64,000 nucleotides of DNA from Bdellovibrionales bacterium Ga0074137 (GTDB lineage: Bacteria > Bdellovibrionota > Bdellovibrionia > Bdellovibrionales > JAMPXM01), in assembly GCA_001464715.1 (NCBI GenBank), contig LNDT01000025.1, positions 22,612-86,611 of the forward strand. The letters are read 5' to 3'. This document shows, in pieces, positions 43,930 through 54,100 of the stretch. Numbering within the stretch: position 1 is the stretch's first letter; the number at the start of each line of letters is the position of its first letter. A program made the position numbers and the translations under genes. Under the pieces are notes generated by a model. The model had not been told where the DNA came from. It saw only the letters and a program-made list of their open reading frames with translations, and made no database searches.

Positions 43930-46476
43930 TTGAGAAATGTGGTGCAATTAGTCCTGACCCTTCTCTTCGTCTTTCTTGTCACGAGCCTGAACGGATTCGC
44001 GAATGCGACGACGGATGGTGCGTGCGCGAAGGAATTCGCGCTTCTTTTAAAGCGCGCCAAGTCGGACGTAGATACACTGCAGTTCGGTGAGACTATCATT
44101 GTCTCGGGAAGTAAAAACAAGAAGCCGATCGAAACGGTCTTCCTTGGAAAAACCGTTGGCGAGACCGGGGCCGAAGTCCTGCTCTACGATCCGGCGACGA
44201 AAACGCGTTATCACATCGACGACCGGGTTGTGACCTGGGGAAAAGATCCGAAGGCCGCATCACCAAAAACGGATCATTGGTATGCACACATGCCTCCGAA
44301 CCGCGACGGAACTTGTGCGGCCCATTCGCATGCGAACTGCGTGATTCAACTCGACTCGAATTTACCCGCGCTTCTTGATCGGGGCCTTTCGGCGCAGGTC
44401 CAAAAGGAGCGCGAAGAAATTTATCAAAGAGCCCGCGACTATCTCTACGTGAAAAACTATTCCTCTTCTGACTTTAGCGAGGACCTCGCTCGTGCGGATG
44501 GATTCTCCGCGCGAACGGTCTCAGCTTCTCAAAAGGGCTTCGCTGAAGACGTGCTTCAGCATCTTCGCGACAACAAGCCGGTCATAATGGGTTACGCCGC
44601 GAGGCGGGAATTCTCTGGCAATTACGTTTCGAGAACTCCTCGCGGCTTATCCGAAATCGCCGAGTCCGAGTATATCGCGAAGCACTACCCGGTACCAGCC
44701 AACGGCAGAGAGTCTCGAGCAGGGCATGCGATTCTCCTTCTGCGAGTCCTCGAGATTCCGGGCCGTGAGACGATGGTCTTGGTGCAGGATTCTGCGGGCG
44801 ATGGTTTGCGACTTCTACGATGGAAAGAACTGAGCCACAGCGACTACTCTCAGCCGAATTTATACTTACTTGTCGATAAGGCCGCCGCGGCTGAAAAGGT
44901 CGATCCAAATTCGAAATTGATCGCAGAACTGCAGCGCGCGGATCGGCCAGAGCTTGCAAAAGTGCTGACCGAGAAGCCTAAGGATTTCAAGACACTGACC
45001 GCATCGCAGATTCTGGATGGAACGCTTCCTAAAGGATCATGGGTTGTTGTCGAGCGAAGGTCCGCGACTCTTGCCAATGGCCAAAAGAAGATCGTATCGG
45101 GCCGTTTGATTAAAGCCGGCATTTCGGACGACGGGCGTTCGCGCTATTTAGCTATTGACGAAGGCCCTAGCTGGAACAACGAGCCCACGTACGTATGGGA
45201 GAACGCGATAGAATCTGCACAACATTACTCTCCTAGCCAATCAAAATGGGAAAAAACCATTCAAGAGGTAAAACTCGGCGACTCCATTCGTCTATCGCAT
45301 CGAAAGTCGATCGGTGGCAAATCGCAAACCATCGAAGGCACCGTGGTCATGGTTCACACTCCGAATCCGAAGGATCCGACTTTTTTTAAAATCGACGTCC
45401 TGGATACAAAATCGGAAAAGACGGTGACGCTCGATTCGCGTGAGCTTGTTTCTTCAGCGAAGAACTCTGCTCCAGTCTCATTGGCCGACGCAGAGAAAGC
45501 TCTTCGAAAGAACCTGATCGACACATCGGCTCGGGTCCTCGGAAAGAGCGACGTCGTAGCCGGTCACGCGATCCGCGAAGGAGAGGCTTCGGCGACGGTC
45601 GTATTTCCTCGGCTTGGTAAAACGGATTTTGAGTTCGAATCAATGACGGGGCGACCTTTGATCATGAGTCTTCGCGATGGTTATAACATCCACGGCCAAA
45701 CGTCTTTCGAAGCGACATTGGTTTCGGGTGATCCCACAGAGCTCGTTGTTCTGGTCAACGGAAGTCGTTTTAACATTCCGGAATCGCAAGTTGACGGCAT
45801 CTTGGCTTATCAATCGACCGCGACCGCACAGTCTTCGCTTGAGACGATTTTAACCAAGAGCACACGGTCTCAATATATGTACAGTGAGAAGAGTGATTTG
45901 CCTCGAGCCCGCGTGGCTCTTGAGGGCGCGGTCGGACGCAAAGGAGCCGATGCGCTGCCGAAGTTCATCAAGCAAGCTGGTATCGGCGACGCGGTCGCGA
46001 TCGAGTTTCGGGAAACGCCGTCCTCACAAGCCCGAATGGTCACCGGTCGCGTCACCGACGTCAAAGATGGGCGACTGGTTGTGTGGAGCGACGCCGCCGG
46101 AGAGAAAGTCTGGATCAGCCCCTCTTCGCTCGTTCAATCTCTCTACACGAAACCGCTGTCTTTGAAGTGGGAATCGCTACAGGTGGACGCCGATCGGGCG
46201 GCGTGGCGTGTTCTCGCAGAAAAAGCAAAGAGCCACTACGCTTTGGTCAACCTAGATACAAAGAACTCAACTCGTGTCACCGTTTATGGAGAATTGAAGA
46301 TCGAAGACGTCGGTGACACTTCAAGATTGTCTGTGACAGACTCAAACGGCGTGGTGCATGAATTCGATCAGAACTGGATTAGAGAGATGAAAGTTAAGCT
46401 CACCGAGAAGAGCGCAGAAGCGAAAGATCTCTGGGCTTTTCCAAGCGAAAAGCCTCACCGTTTCCCGCCGCGATAA
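43930..46476 (+). CDS. Large secreted protein with papain-like N-terminal domain and repeated beta modules
   Basis: About 848 residues if started at TTG 43930; this places the signal peptide (LVLTLLFVFLVTSLNGFANA) at the N-terminus, whereas TTG 43879 adds 17 residues. Start choice is uncertain. Residues about 110-310 suggest a papain-fold cysteine peptidase: C129 in DGTCAAHSHANC, H266 in RAGHAILLLRV, D287 in VQDSAGDG, in the papain order Cys-His-Asp. The remaining 530 residues contain at least four SH3-like strand modules that open with forms such as PKGSWVVVERRS, KLGDSIRLSHR and GIGDAVAIEFRE. An exported protease with binding modules is inferred. Confidence 0.65.
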   Translation: MRNVVQLVLTLLFVFLVTSLNGFANATTDGACAKEFALLLKRAKSDVDTLQFGETIIVSGSKNKKPIETVFLGKTVGETGAEVLLYDPATKTRYHIDDRVVTWGKDPKAASPKTDHWYAHMPPNRDGTCAAHSHANCVIQLDSNLPALLDRGLSAQVQKEREEIYQRARDYLYVKNYSSSDFSEDLARADGFSARTVSASQKGFAEDVLQHLRDNKPVIMGYAARREFSGNYVSRTPRGLSEIAESEYIAKHYPVPANGRESRAGHAILLLRVLEIPGRETMVLVQDSAGDGLRLLRWKELSHSDYSQPNLYLLVDKAAAAEKVDPNSKLIAELQRADRPELAKVLTEKPKDFKTLTASQILDGTLPKGSWVVVERRSATLANGQKKIVSGRLIKAGISDDGRSRYLAIDEGPSWNNEPTYVWENAIESAQHYSPSQSKWEKTIQEVKLGDSIRLSHRKSIGGKSQTIEGTVVMVHTPNPKDPTFFKIDVLDTKSEKTVTLDSRELVSSAKNSAPVSLADAEKALRKNLIDTSARVLGKSDVVAGHAIREGEASATVVFPRLGKTDFEFESMTGRPLIMSLRDGYNIHGQTSFEATLVSGDPTELVVLVNGSRFNIPESQVDGILAYQSTATAQSSLETILTKSTRSQYMYSEKSDLPRARVALEGAVGRKGADALPKFIKQAGIGDAVAIEFRETPSSQARMVTGRVTDVKDGRLVVWSDAAGEKVWISPSSLVQSLYTKPLSLKWESLQVDADRAAWRVLAEKAKSHYALVNLDTKNSTRVTVYGELKIEDVGDTSRLSVTDSNGVVHEFDQNWIREMKVKLTEKSAEAKDLWAFPSEKPHRFPPR

Positions 46477-46478
46477 AA

Positions 46479-46499
46479 AAATCACGGCCGGCCTGATTT
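46479..46499. terminator. Bidirectional terminator-like hairpin between convergent genes
   Basis: AAATCA and TGATTT pair around CGGCCGGCC, which can itself fold GGCC/GGCC. A-runs on the left and a T-rich tract on the right suit termination of both the gene ending at 46476 and the minus-strand gene ending at 46511. Confidence 0.6.
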
Positions 46500-46510
46500 A
46501 TCGATTCAAA

Positions 46511-47872
46511 TTAATTTTTTAAGTAAACTTCCATCGCGTAGCCCTTGATTTTCGCTGGGTCGGCGATCGAGGGACCGCACTCGATTTTGTACAGCCGGTC
46601 GGAGGCCGGGTCGAAGTGCATCAAGGCATCTTCTCGATATCTTGATGCCGTAAGAAGGTGGCCGTGCGTGGCGCACTGCTCGTCAAACATGGCCAGGCGA
46701 TCCGAGTTGATTTTGGCCTGTTCGGCTTCAGAGAGCGCTGACGAAGTGTATCCCGACCATCCGGAGTCATGTGAACGTCGGTACCTATCACCACGACTGT
46801 AATCGACACGCCAGTCTCCACCCGGTTCTAGAACCTTGCCATCCAGTTGAGAAGCCAGATTCGGGATTATCGAATCGAATCTTTTAGCGAGCGAAGGATC
46901 AAAGTACGCGTCGCGATAGCTGTTGAGCACCGATGGATCTAAAAACAATTCGCTCACCAAGACAGGGCGTTGAAGTCCAGCTTCAAGCGCCGCGAACAAA
47001 ATTCTGAAAGCATGATTCTTCGCCTTAAACATCGTTGAGGAATTTTGGAAAAGGTCAATCAATCGCAGCGAGCTCAGGCGGCTTTGGAATTCAATAATCG
47101 ATTTGTAGTCTTTCGAGCTCTCCAGAAATTTAAGCAAGGCCGAATCAAACTGCAGTGCCTCATTTAAAAGATCAGCCATCGTCGTACGATAATCCTCGCC
47201 TCTCCTGTAGTATATTCGCTCGAGGCCAGCCATCAATTTAATGCCACTTCGCATGTTGTACTCATGAATCAGCGTCAGCGCTTGGCGACGCGGAGAGAAC
47301 TCTTCGAACGACGGCAAAATGTAGGTTTTTTTATCGCGCGAATACGCGACCAGGACGAAACTTGATTCATCCAGTTTTTGACCGAACGAGCTCACAACCT
47401 TGCGGTAGTCCTTTTTTATCAAGTCATAATCGGCCGGCATAATGTTCGGTTGTGCGATGAGCGTATCTCGATCGCCAAGAATCATATCGAAGACGTACTC
47501 AACCGAAAGGTTCTCGACACCAATTTCGGAAATGAGCTTTCGAAGCTCGGCCTTCGTCTCTTCTTTGACGTCGTAGTAGTCTGGGTATTCCTTCATCGCA
47601 GGTGATGCTTTGTAAGCTCGCTCGAAAATGTAGCCGACTTCCGGCAGCGTTTTCAGAACCCCGTTCACTCGCTGACCACCGCCACCGCCGGGATCACTTC
47701 CGCCGTTGCGTCTTGTGGCTTCAGGATTGAATTTTGTACCGGTTGCGCGTTTTTTTTCGACAGTTTTAGCTGACGGCGATGGCTTCGATTTTGTTTCATT
47801 TGCGCTGGCCAGAGGCCCGCAGAGCGAACAGATCGTCATTGAGAGAAGAGTGCTGAGTATTTTTAGTTTCAT
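46511..47872 (-). CDS. Secreted protein, unknown function, with LIHEYN motif
   Basis: About 453 residues from ATG 47872 (GAGG seven bases upstream; an ATG at 47902 lacks one). A signal peptide (about 1-24) is followed by a Lys/Ser linker and a Gly-rich stretch ending GGGGGQRVN. The body is helical. TLIHEYNMRSG near residue 230 resembles half of a zincin HExxH motif with Asn in place of the second His, so metal catalysis is doubtful. It diverges from the TIGR02147 regulator with about 145 bases between starts, so regulation of one by the other is plausible. No family is recognised. Confidence 0.6.
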   Translation of the reverse strand: MKLKILSTLLSMTICSLCGPLASANETKSKPSPSAKTVEKKRATGTKFNPEATRRNGGSDPGGGGGQRVNGVLKTLPEVGYIFERAYKASPAMKEYPDYYDVKEETKAELRKLISEIGVENLSVEYVFDMILGDRDTLIAQPNIMPADYDLIKKDYRKVVSSFGQKLDESSFVLVAYSRDKKTYILPSFEEFSPRRQALTLIHEYNMRSGIKLMAGLERIYYRRGEDYRTTMADLLNEALQFDSALLKFLESSKDYKSIIEFQSRLSSLRLIDLFQNSSTMFKAKNHAFRILFAALEAGLQRPVLVSELFLDPSVLNSYRDAYFDPSLAKRFDSIIPNLASQLDGKVLEPGGDWRVDYSRGDRYRRSHDSGWSGYTSSALSEAEQAKINSDRLAMFDEQCATHGHLLTASRYREDALMHFDPASDRLYKIECGPSIADPAKIKGYAMEVYLKN

Positions 47873-48016
47873 AGCGTTCCTCGTGGTTCGTTTATTGAGC
47901 AAGACATGCGCCGTTCTAAATGCGACGCGTTATCAGCGCTAGAACAAAGTCGTAAAGACGTATTGATTAACATTACGAGTTGTAAAGTTAATGTCTTTAA
48001 TGCCGATGTATTAGAT

Positions 48017-48826
48017 ATGACGCTGTTTCAAACCGAAGATTATAGGGGTTTCCTGAAAGCCCGTGTGGCGGCTCTTCCAAAGAATGGGCACGGGGAGCTC
48101 TCAAAAATCGCCCGTGCCATCGGCGTTCATCAAACTCTGCTGAGCCTTGTTCTTGGCGGGGAACGTGATCTGACACTCGAACAAGCCCACGATTTGGCGA
48201 ACTACTTGGGTCTCACCGAACTTGAGAGTGAGTACTTCTTGCTGCTTGTGCAGTTCGCGCGTGCGGGTAATCCCCGGTACAAAAGTGCGGTGCGCGGGAA
48301 GATCGAAAAAATTCGCGCGGACTCGATGAAAATATCCAAGCGAGTGAAACACGGAAAAGTTTTAAGCGATCAGCAGCGAGCCATTCATTACTCGAGCTGG
48401 ATTTATTCTGCAGTCAGGCTTTTTACCTCAACGGAACCGAACGGAAAAAGCCTCGAGCAGATTCAAGAGAGATTTCATCTCACAAGACAGCGCGCTTTAG
48501 AAATTCTGTCGTTCCTGGAATCCTGTGACCTCGTTGTAAGAGTCGGCGATTTGTACCAGATGGGAAAACAGCGGACGTTCCTCGAGCACGGTTCACCACA
48601 TCTCTTAAAGCATCATTCGAACTGGCGAATTAAGGTCTTGGATCAAGCCGACCAGCTTTCAGAGAGCGAGCTGATGTTCACCTCACCAGTTTCGCTTTCC
48701 AAAAAAGACTTCGCGATCTTGCGGGAGAAAACCGCAGGCTTCATCGCCGAATTTCTAAAAACTGTCGAAGCCTCGCCCGCCGAAGAGCTCGCTTGCATCA
48801 ACATTGACTTTGTCAGACTTCGGTAA
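48017..48826 (+). CDS. TIGR02147-family regulator
   Basis: About 269 residues from ATG 48017; the frame extends to 47906, but the family starts close to the FQTEDYRGFLKAR segment. Residues about 20-70 form a helix-turn-helix-like region (LSKIARAIGVHQTLLSLVLGG split at the turn) and residues about 150-200 a winged-helix region. This family, first seen in Fibrobacter, is expanded in Bdellovibrio-type genomes; function is largely unknown but DNA binding is expected. Its last 72 bases overlap the end of the opposite-strand HNH gene. Confidence 0.85.
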   Translation: MTLFQTEDYRGFLKARVAALPKNGHGELSKIARAIGVHQTLLSLVLGGERDLTLEQAHDLANYLGLTELESEYFLLLVQFARAGNPRYKSAVRGKIEKIRADSMKISKRVKHGKVLSDQQRAIHYSSWIYSAVRLFTSTEPNGKSLEQIQERFHLTRQRALEILSFLESCDLVVRVGDLYQMGKQRTFLEHGSPHLLKHHSNWRIKVLDQADQLSESELMFTSPVSLSKKDFAILREKTAGFIAEFLKTVEASPAEELACINIDFVRLR

Positions 48827-50056
48827 GACGAACCGCAGCCGCCGTTCATGTACGGCCGCTAAATCCAGTCGTTCGAGTTCGAACTTCCTTCGGTTGTGCA
48901 TGGCACACTTGAGCTCGAGATTTTCAATGGCATCGGTACCACCATCAGCAAGCCCTTTGATGTGGTCGATTTGCAGTTGGTACGTAGATCCACAAGCGTG
49001 ACCCGTCGAAGCATCGATCCAGCGGCATGATTTGTCCCGCTGATGAATGGCCCGAACAATGTGGACACTTAAATAGCTGCGCTGGGTGCGTTCCGGCGAA
49101 CCGGCGCCGGTTTTTCGCGAAACGGCGTCAGACTTCGGTGTAACCGTACCTGTCGCTGGTGACTTGGTTTTCAAGTTCGAACCCGAACTAAACTTGCGGT
49201 TCGACTCCGAACTGCTTTCCGGATTCGAATCCGAACTAGTTTTCAGGTTCGAATCCGAACTACCTGCCGCCTGATTTAAATTGATCTCCGAGTTCGAATT
49301 CGAACTGGATTTTGAAAGAACGATTTTCGTTTTGAGTCTCCGTGGATCTTTCTTCTCTACATAGAACTTCGCGGCCTCAGCGACGGTTTCGCCAAGGTTC
49401 GCATTGTGGTTTTTATGCGTATTCAACTCCCGGACGCGCTTTAAGTTTTCAAATTCTTCTTTTGAAAGATGAACTTCGATGGTGACCGATCCGTCTTGAT
49501 GAACACGAACTCTCTCGGCGGACCTAATTTTGATATCAAGTTCCCGGGCAACAATTTGCGCCGATGCATGCTCGGATCGCGCGGCGACGGAGTTCCCGCC
49601 GATTTCGGTAGTTTCACCACTCTCGTTCTGCCCAGTATTTCCGATAGACTCGAACTTCTCGGTGGTCCCCCGATTCACCATCCTCTCGATCAATTGCCGT
49701 TTCTGATCGACTGAAACTTTCATCCCCGGATTCTCTTTTTCGGCCTGCCGAATACCCATGGAAATTAAAGTGATTTGTCCGAGATTAATTTTTCCGGTGG
49801 CGAGCTCTTCTTTGATTTCCGGAACAGCCTCCAGCAAGCGAGCCGCATCGATGCGATTTTGTGCCGTCGCGCGAGGGTAGCCAAGGTGATCTGTCAGGTA
49901 GGCGAAAATACTGGTGCAGCCGTGTTCGAAGTACAATCTTCGAACCATAAACTCATGAATGTGCGATACGATTTCTGCCGTTAGCCGCAGATCGCGCTTT
50001 GAAAGATCGCGAAGCTTTTCGGTCAACGTTTCGTTCGATAGAGATTTAAGGTTCAT
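48755..50056 (-). CDS. HNH endonuclease-domain protein with Ser/Asn-rich linker
   Basis: A 433-residue protein from ATG 50056, chosen for the GGAGGGG eight bases upstream (the frame extends to 50116). An N-terminal helical domain (about 1-230) resembles DUF222-like regions of multicopy HNH proteins, with 'HLGYPRATAQNRIDAARLL'. A low-complexity linker (about 255-325) has repeats such as SSDSNLKT, SSDSNPES and SSGSNLKT. The HNH domain (about 345-405) has QIDHIKGLADGGT and ENLELKCAMHNRRK with the catalytic His and Asn. No methyltransferase is adjacent. Its last 24 codons lie opposite the end of the TIGR02147 gene. Confidence 0.85.
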   Translation of the reverse strand: MNLKSLSNETLTEKLRDLSKRDLRLTAEIVSHIHEFMVRRLYFEHGCTSIFAYLTDHLGYPRATAQNRIDAARLLEAVPEIKEELATGKINLGQITLISMGIRQAEKENPGMKVSVDQKRQLIERMVNRGTTEKFESIGNTGQNESGETTEIGGNSVAARSEHASAQIVARELDIKIRSAERVRVHQDGSVTIEVHLSKEEFENLKRVRELNTHKNHNANLGETVAEAAKFYVEKKDPRRLKTKIVLSKSSSNSNSEINLNQAAGSSDSNLKTSSDSNPESSSESNRKFSSGSNLKTKSPATGTVTPKSDAVSRKTGAGSPERTQRSYLSVHIVRAIHQRDKSCRWIDASTGHACGSTYQLQIDHIKGLADGGTDAIENLELKCAMHNRRKFELERLDLAAVHERRLRFVLPKSDKVNVDASELFGGRGFDSF

Positions 50057-50366
50057 AATGGTTTCCCCTCCAAAAAAAACCTTATCATCGTTTTTGAAGT
50101 GAGATTTTTCGCTCAAGGACTCGCAGTAGTGAGCAGAAGATTTTAGCGCGAGCCGCCTCGTGAATCCACTTTGAGGCGTCGAACCATGCGTCGATCTGCG
50201 CTTATAGAGTCGGCCCTAGGGTCATCGCGAAAAGCGAAAAATAATTTCAAATGTCTTCCGAAATCGTCGTCAAAATTTATTTTCAAAATTCTTCGAAGCA
50301 ACAACAGCGCGTTAGAACCCGATAAAATTTCATAGACGACGCCTTAAACTGACAACTAATTCAGTT
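50057..50366. other. Upstream region of the HNH gene, no gene seen
   Basis: Together with the repeats listed next, 50057-50583 is the longest gap in the window (527 bases). It holds the ribosome-binding site of the HNH gene and A/T-richer sequence. I see no supported ORF, tRNA or strong terminator. Confidence 0.5.
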
Positions 50367-50414
50367 CGAACTCGAACTCGAACTCGAACTCGAACTCGAA
50401 CTCGAACTCGAGCT
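50367..50414. repeat. Hexanucleotide microsatellite (CGAACT)7 plus one degenerate unit
   Basis: Seven perfect tandem CGAACT units (50367-50408), then CGAGCT. On the minus strand the unit is AGTTCG, which reads Ser-Ser in one frame. It lies about 310 bases upstream of the HNH gene, whose Ser-rich linker uses closely similar AGTTCG-GATTCGAAC units. Confidence 0.95.
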
Positions 50415-50498
50415 CGCCGAAATCAAAATTATGACTTCCACTTTCTATATCTTTATTAATTTAGTTAGAGTGATCGAGGCGGCCGCGAATGTTGGGAG

Positions 50499-50526
50499 TG
50501 GCCAACAGTAATTGGCCAACAGTAAT
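50499..50526. repeat. Two tandem 14-bp units TGGCCAACAGTAAT
   Basis: Exact duplication at 50499-50512 and 50513-50526, about 60 bases before the acetyltransferase start. Each unit contains TGGCCA and could be an operator pair, or simply replication slippage. Confidence 0.8.
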
Positions 50527-50583
50527 TGGTCTGATGCCCACTTTTCATATTCTGTAGCTATTGAACGAGCCTATGGGAGTTAG

Positions 50584-51090
50584 ATGATTCGTCAGTTAGA
50601 ACCGAAAGACAGCGTCAGTTATTATCAAATTCGCCTTGAAGGGCTGCAATTGCACCCCGAAGCTTTCGGAACCGGTGCAGACGCTTGGTCGAACGCGACC
50701 GATGAGCAAGTAAAGAACCTTCTAGAAAAAAGTAATCAAGACGACTTTGTCCTGGGCTATTTCCTAAATGACGATCTCGCTGGAGTCATTGGGCTTAAAA
50801 GAGAGAAGAAACATTCTGTCAGTCACAAGGGAACAGTTTGGGGGCTTATGGTCCTGCCTAGATTCCGCAATCAGGGAATTGGGATGGCACTTCTCAAAGA
50901 GCTGATTACAATCGCCTCGCAGCAGCGCGAGCTAAAGTATATCCGAGCTGTGGTGACAGTTTCCTCTTTGAATGTGGAGCAAATTTTTAAAGCGTGTGGT
51001 TTTGCTTCTTATGGGATCGAGCAAAGCGGAATCAAAGAAGGAACTAATTTCTTCGACCAATCTTTTCTCATGCTAAATCTCCGCGATTAA
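50584..51090 (+). CDS. GNAT-family N-acetyltransferase
   Basis: A 168-residue protein with GGGAG before ATG 50584. Motif A, with VWGLMVLPRFRNQGIGMALL, contains the RxxGxG/A loop that binds acetyl-CoA (about residues 85-105). The N-terminus (LEPKDSVSYYQIRLEGL) and the C-terminal FKACGFASYG strand complete the fold. The substrate cannot be predicted. It is convergent with putA. Confidence 0.9.
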   Translation: MIRQLEPKDSVSYYQIRLEGLQLHPEAFGTGADAWSNATDEQVKNLLEKSNQDDFVLGYFLNDDLAGVIGLKREKKHSVSHKGTVWGLMVLPRFRNQGIGMALLKELITIASQQRELKYIRAVVTVSSLNVEQIFKACGFASYGIEQSGIKEGTNFFDQSFLMLNLRD

Positions 51091-51185
51091 AAGCTCTAAG
51101 TCCCTGATCGGAGAGCTGTCAGGCACGCTCGAGCTTCCAAATATCCTAAAACTGCAGAAACGTCCGGCAGACCTTCGCCATGCCA

Positions 51186-54100
51186 CTACTCCTCCGCAGG
51201 AGCAAAGCCTCGTCGCAAAGTGTTCTCAGTAATCACTCGTGGCTCCATGAACTGAGTCAAATACTCAGGCCCGCCGGTTTTTGAGCCGACGCCTGACATT
51301 TTGAATCCACCGAACGGATGACGATCCACCATCGCGCCGGTGCAGCCGCGATTGATGTAGAGGTTTCCGACTTCGAGAAGTTTCTTTGCCGTTTCAATAT
51401 TGGCTGGGCTTCTTGAGTAAAGTCCACCGGTCAGGCCGTACTCGACGTCGTTGGCGATTTCGATCGCTTCAAGAAATGTTTTTGCGCGCATGATCGCAAG
51501 CACCGGACCAAACACTTCCGTCTGCCCCAAAGCCGACGAAGGTTTTACGTCCGAGAAAATGGTCGGTGGGACAAAGTATCCAGGAAGTTCACCTGGTTTT
51601 GTCTCGGGCGGTTTGCCTTGGTAACAGAGTTTTGCTCCCTCGGCTTTTGCCGCTTCGATCATTGCCAAGATTCTCGCTTGCGCTTCACCGTCGATCACGG
51701 GCCCGACAAAAACGTCAGGCTCGATCGCTTTAGCCACTTTCAAAGTTTTTGCGGCCTCAAGAAGTCGACCCATAAATCTTTCGTAGATTTCATCAACGAC
51801 GATCACACGCCCTGCGGCCGAACATTTTTGTCCGCTAAATCCAAACGCGGACGCCAAAACACCACCGATCGCTTCGTCCAGATCCGCATCGCTATCGATA
51901 ATGATGGCGTTCTTACCACCAAGTTCGGCCATGACTTTTTTCATGTGACGTTGGCCCGGATGAACAACCGCCGCTTTTTGCAAAATATGAAGTCCGACGG
52001 CTTTCGATCCCGTGAATGAAATCATCGCCGTGATTGGAGAGCCGGTGAGGGTATCGCCGATCTCTTCGCCAAGACCTTGCACGAGGTTCACGACGCCATC
52101 AGGGAAGCCGGCCTCACGAATGGCGCGCATAAGCCATGCGCCGATGACAGAAGTCTGCTCGGCGGGTTTCATAACAACAGTGTTACCAGTGACGGCCGCG
52201 GCCGCCACCATGCCGCAAACAATCGCCAAAGGAAAATTCCAAGGTGCGATGACAGCGACGACGCCTCGAGGTTTGTGGTGGTAGAGACTTGTTTCGCCAG
52301 GCACACCTCCAACTTTTTGGCCGCCCGCAAGCCGCCGCATATCGCGCGCGTAGTAACGACAGAAATCGACAGCTTCAGCCAAATCGCCGTCGGCCTCATC
52401 CCAAGGTTTTGCAGCTTCAAGAACTTCAAGAGCTGTCCAATCCAAACGGTCGCGCTCAAGAATGTCTGCAAGTTTATCGACAAGCCGCGCTCGCTCGGAC
52501 GCCGGCACATACTGCCAGGTCTTGAAGGCGTCGCGAGCTGTCGAAAGAGCCTGCTCGGCTTCTTTCACGCCGCAGAGATGGACTTTACCGATGAGCTGCT
52601 GCGGGTTGGATGGGTTGACGCTTTCAAGAAGTCGTCCAGTTCGAATGTCTTTACCGCCGATGTGTGACGGCCACTCTGTGCCGAGAGTTTTTTCAAGTTT
52701 TGAGAAAGCGGTATCAAGTTTTTGTCGATTCTCGCGAATAGCGAAATCAATCAGCGGCAAATTTCGAAACTTTTCGACGATCGCCTTCGTAGATACGACC
52801 GGTGCCGCTCCGTTGATCGGGGGCGATTTCTTTTCTAAGTCGTAGGGATTGCTCGACGACGGAGTCAGATTTTCGCTGGGGTCTTTCAGAAGGGCTTCGG
52901 TCGACATTCCTTCAGAAAACTTCGAACGAAGGAAAGATTCGTTCGAAGTATTCTCGAGCAAACGCCGAACTAAATAAGCCATGCCCGGAATAAGTTCTCC
53001 CACAGGAGCATACTCACGAACGCGGTAGCCTTGCTTTACAAGTGAGCGTTTAAAGCCATCGGCCATTCCATAGAGCATTTGAATTTCAAACGACCGATGG
53101 TCGACGCCCAATCTTTCAGCCGCTACAATGGCCGCCGAAATCGAGCGAACGTTGTGAGAGCCAATCGCAAGGCGGATGTGTTCGTGAGCTTCTAATAGCA
53201 TTGTCGCGCACACTTCGTAGTTGGCATCAGATTCACGTTTGATGGTGTAAACCGGAACGGGCCACCCGGCCTGCTGCGCGAAAACAGTTTCAAAATCCCA
53301 GTAGGCACCTTTGACCAGTCGAACCGTGAAAGGAACCCCGCGCGTTTTCGCGAACTCGATTAATTTTCTCACATCCATCGAAGAGTCGCGAAGGTACGCT
53401 TGAATGACGCAACCCCAATGTGGGTATTTCGCGAACTCAGGCTCACTTAGAAGATCTTTGAAAATTTCAACCGTGAAATCTTTTAGCTCGTACTGCTCCA
53501 TATCGAGGTTGATGAAGACGCCAGCCTCCATCGCTTTTCGAAAAATCGGACGCACGCGTTCTTTCATTCGTGTCTTCGATTTTTCCCAGGCTTTCAGGTC
53601 GATTTCAGAATCCAGCGACGAAAGTTTCACAGAAACATTCACGCGTGGAAGTGGGCCGCGGTGGTCTTCGTCGATCTGTGGAATGTGATCCCAAGAGGAT
53701 GCATCTTTCGCCAGCCATGAGACAAGTTCGAGATACTTATTTTGATATTCGCGTGATTCGGCTTCTGACAGACTAGCTTCGCCTAAGATATCAACGGTGA
53801 AACCGATTTTTTGCTTACGCGCTTTCTTTAAAACAGTGAGTGCTTCTTCAGGCGTTTCGCCCGTGATGAACATCTTCGCCATACCGGTGACGTTCTTTTT
53901 AATTGCGCCGGCCATGAGGCCAGGTGCTAGCGAACCCAAACCAACGCCGACGTTGAAAACTTTTGGAAGTTCTTCGCCGCCTTCAGCGAAATATTCTTTT
54001 AAGTGTCTTGCGACTTCGGCGCCTGAATTGAGGTAGGGAAGTACGTCGACAAAACGAAACATTTGCGTTTTGAAAGCTTCATTTTTCATCGACCAGTCCA

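Noticed and set aside
49190..49262. tRNA T-arm-like GGTTCGAATCC strings
   Set aside because: They are codons of the Ser/Asn linker of the HNH gene on the other strand; no acceptor, D-arm or anticodon arm is present.
48755..50056. Restriction-modification or defence island around the HNH gene
   Set aside because: No methyltransferase, helicase or other defence gene is adjacent, and DUF222-like HNH proteins are often multicopy without a defence role.
50367..50414. CRISPR-like array
   Set aside because: The hexamers are contiguous with no spacers; it is a simple microsatellite.
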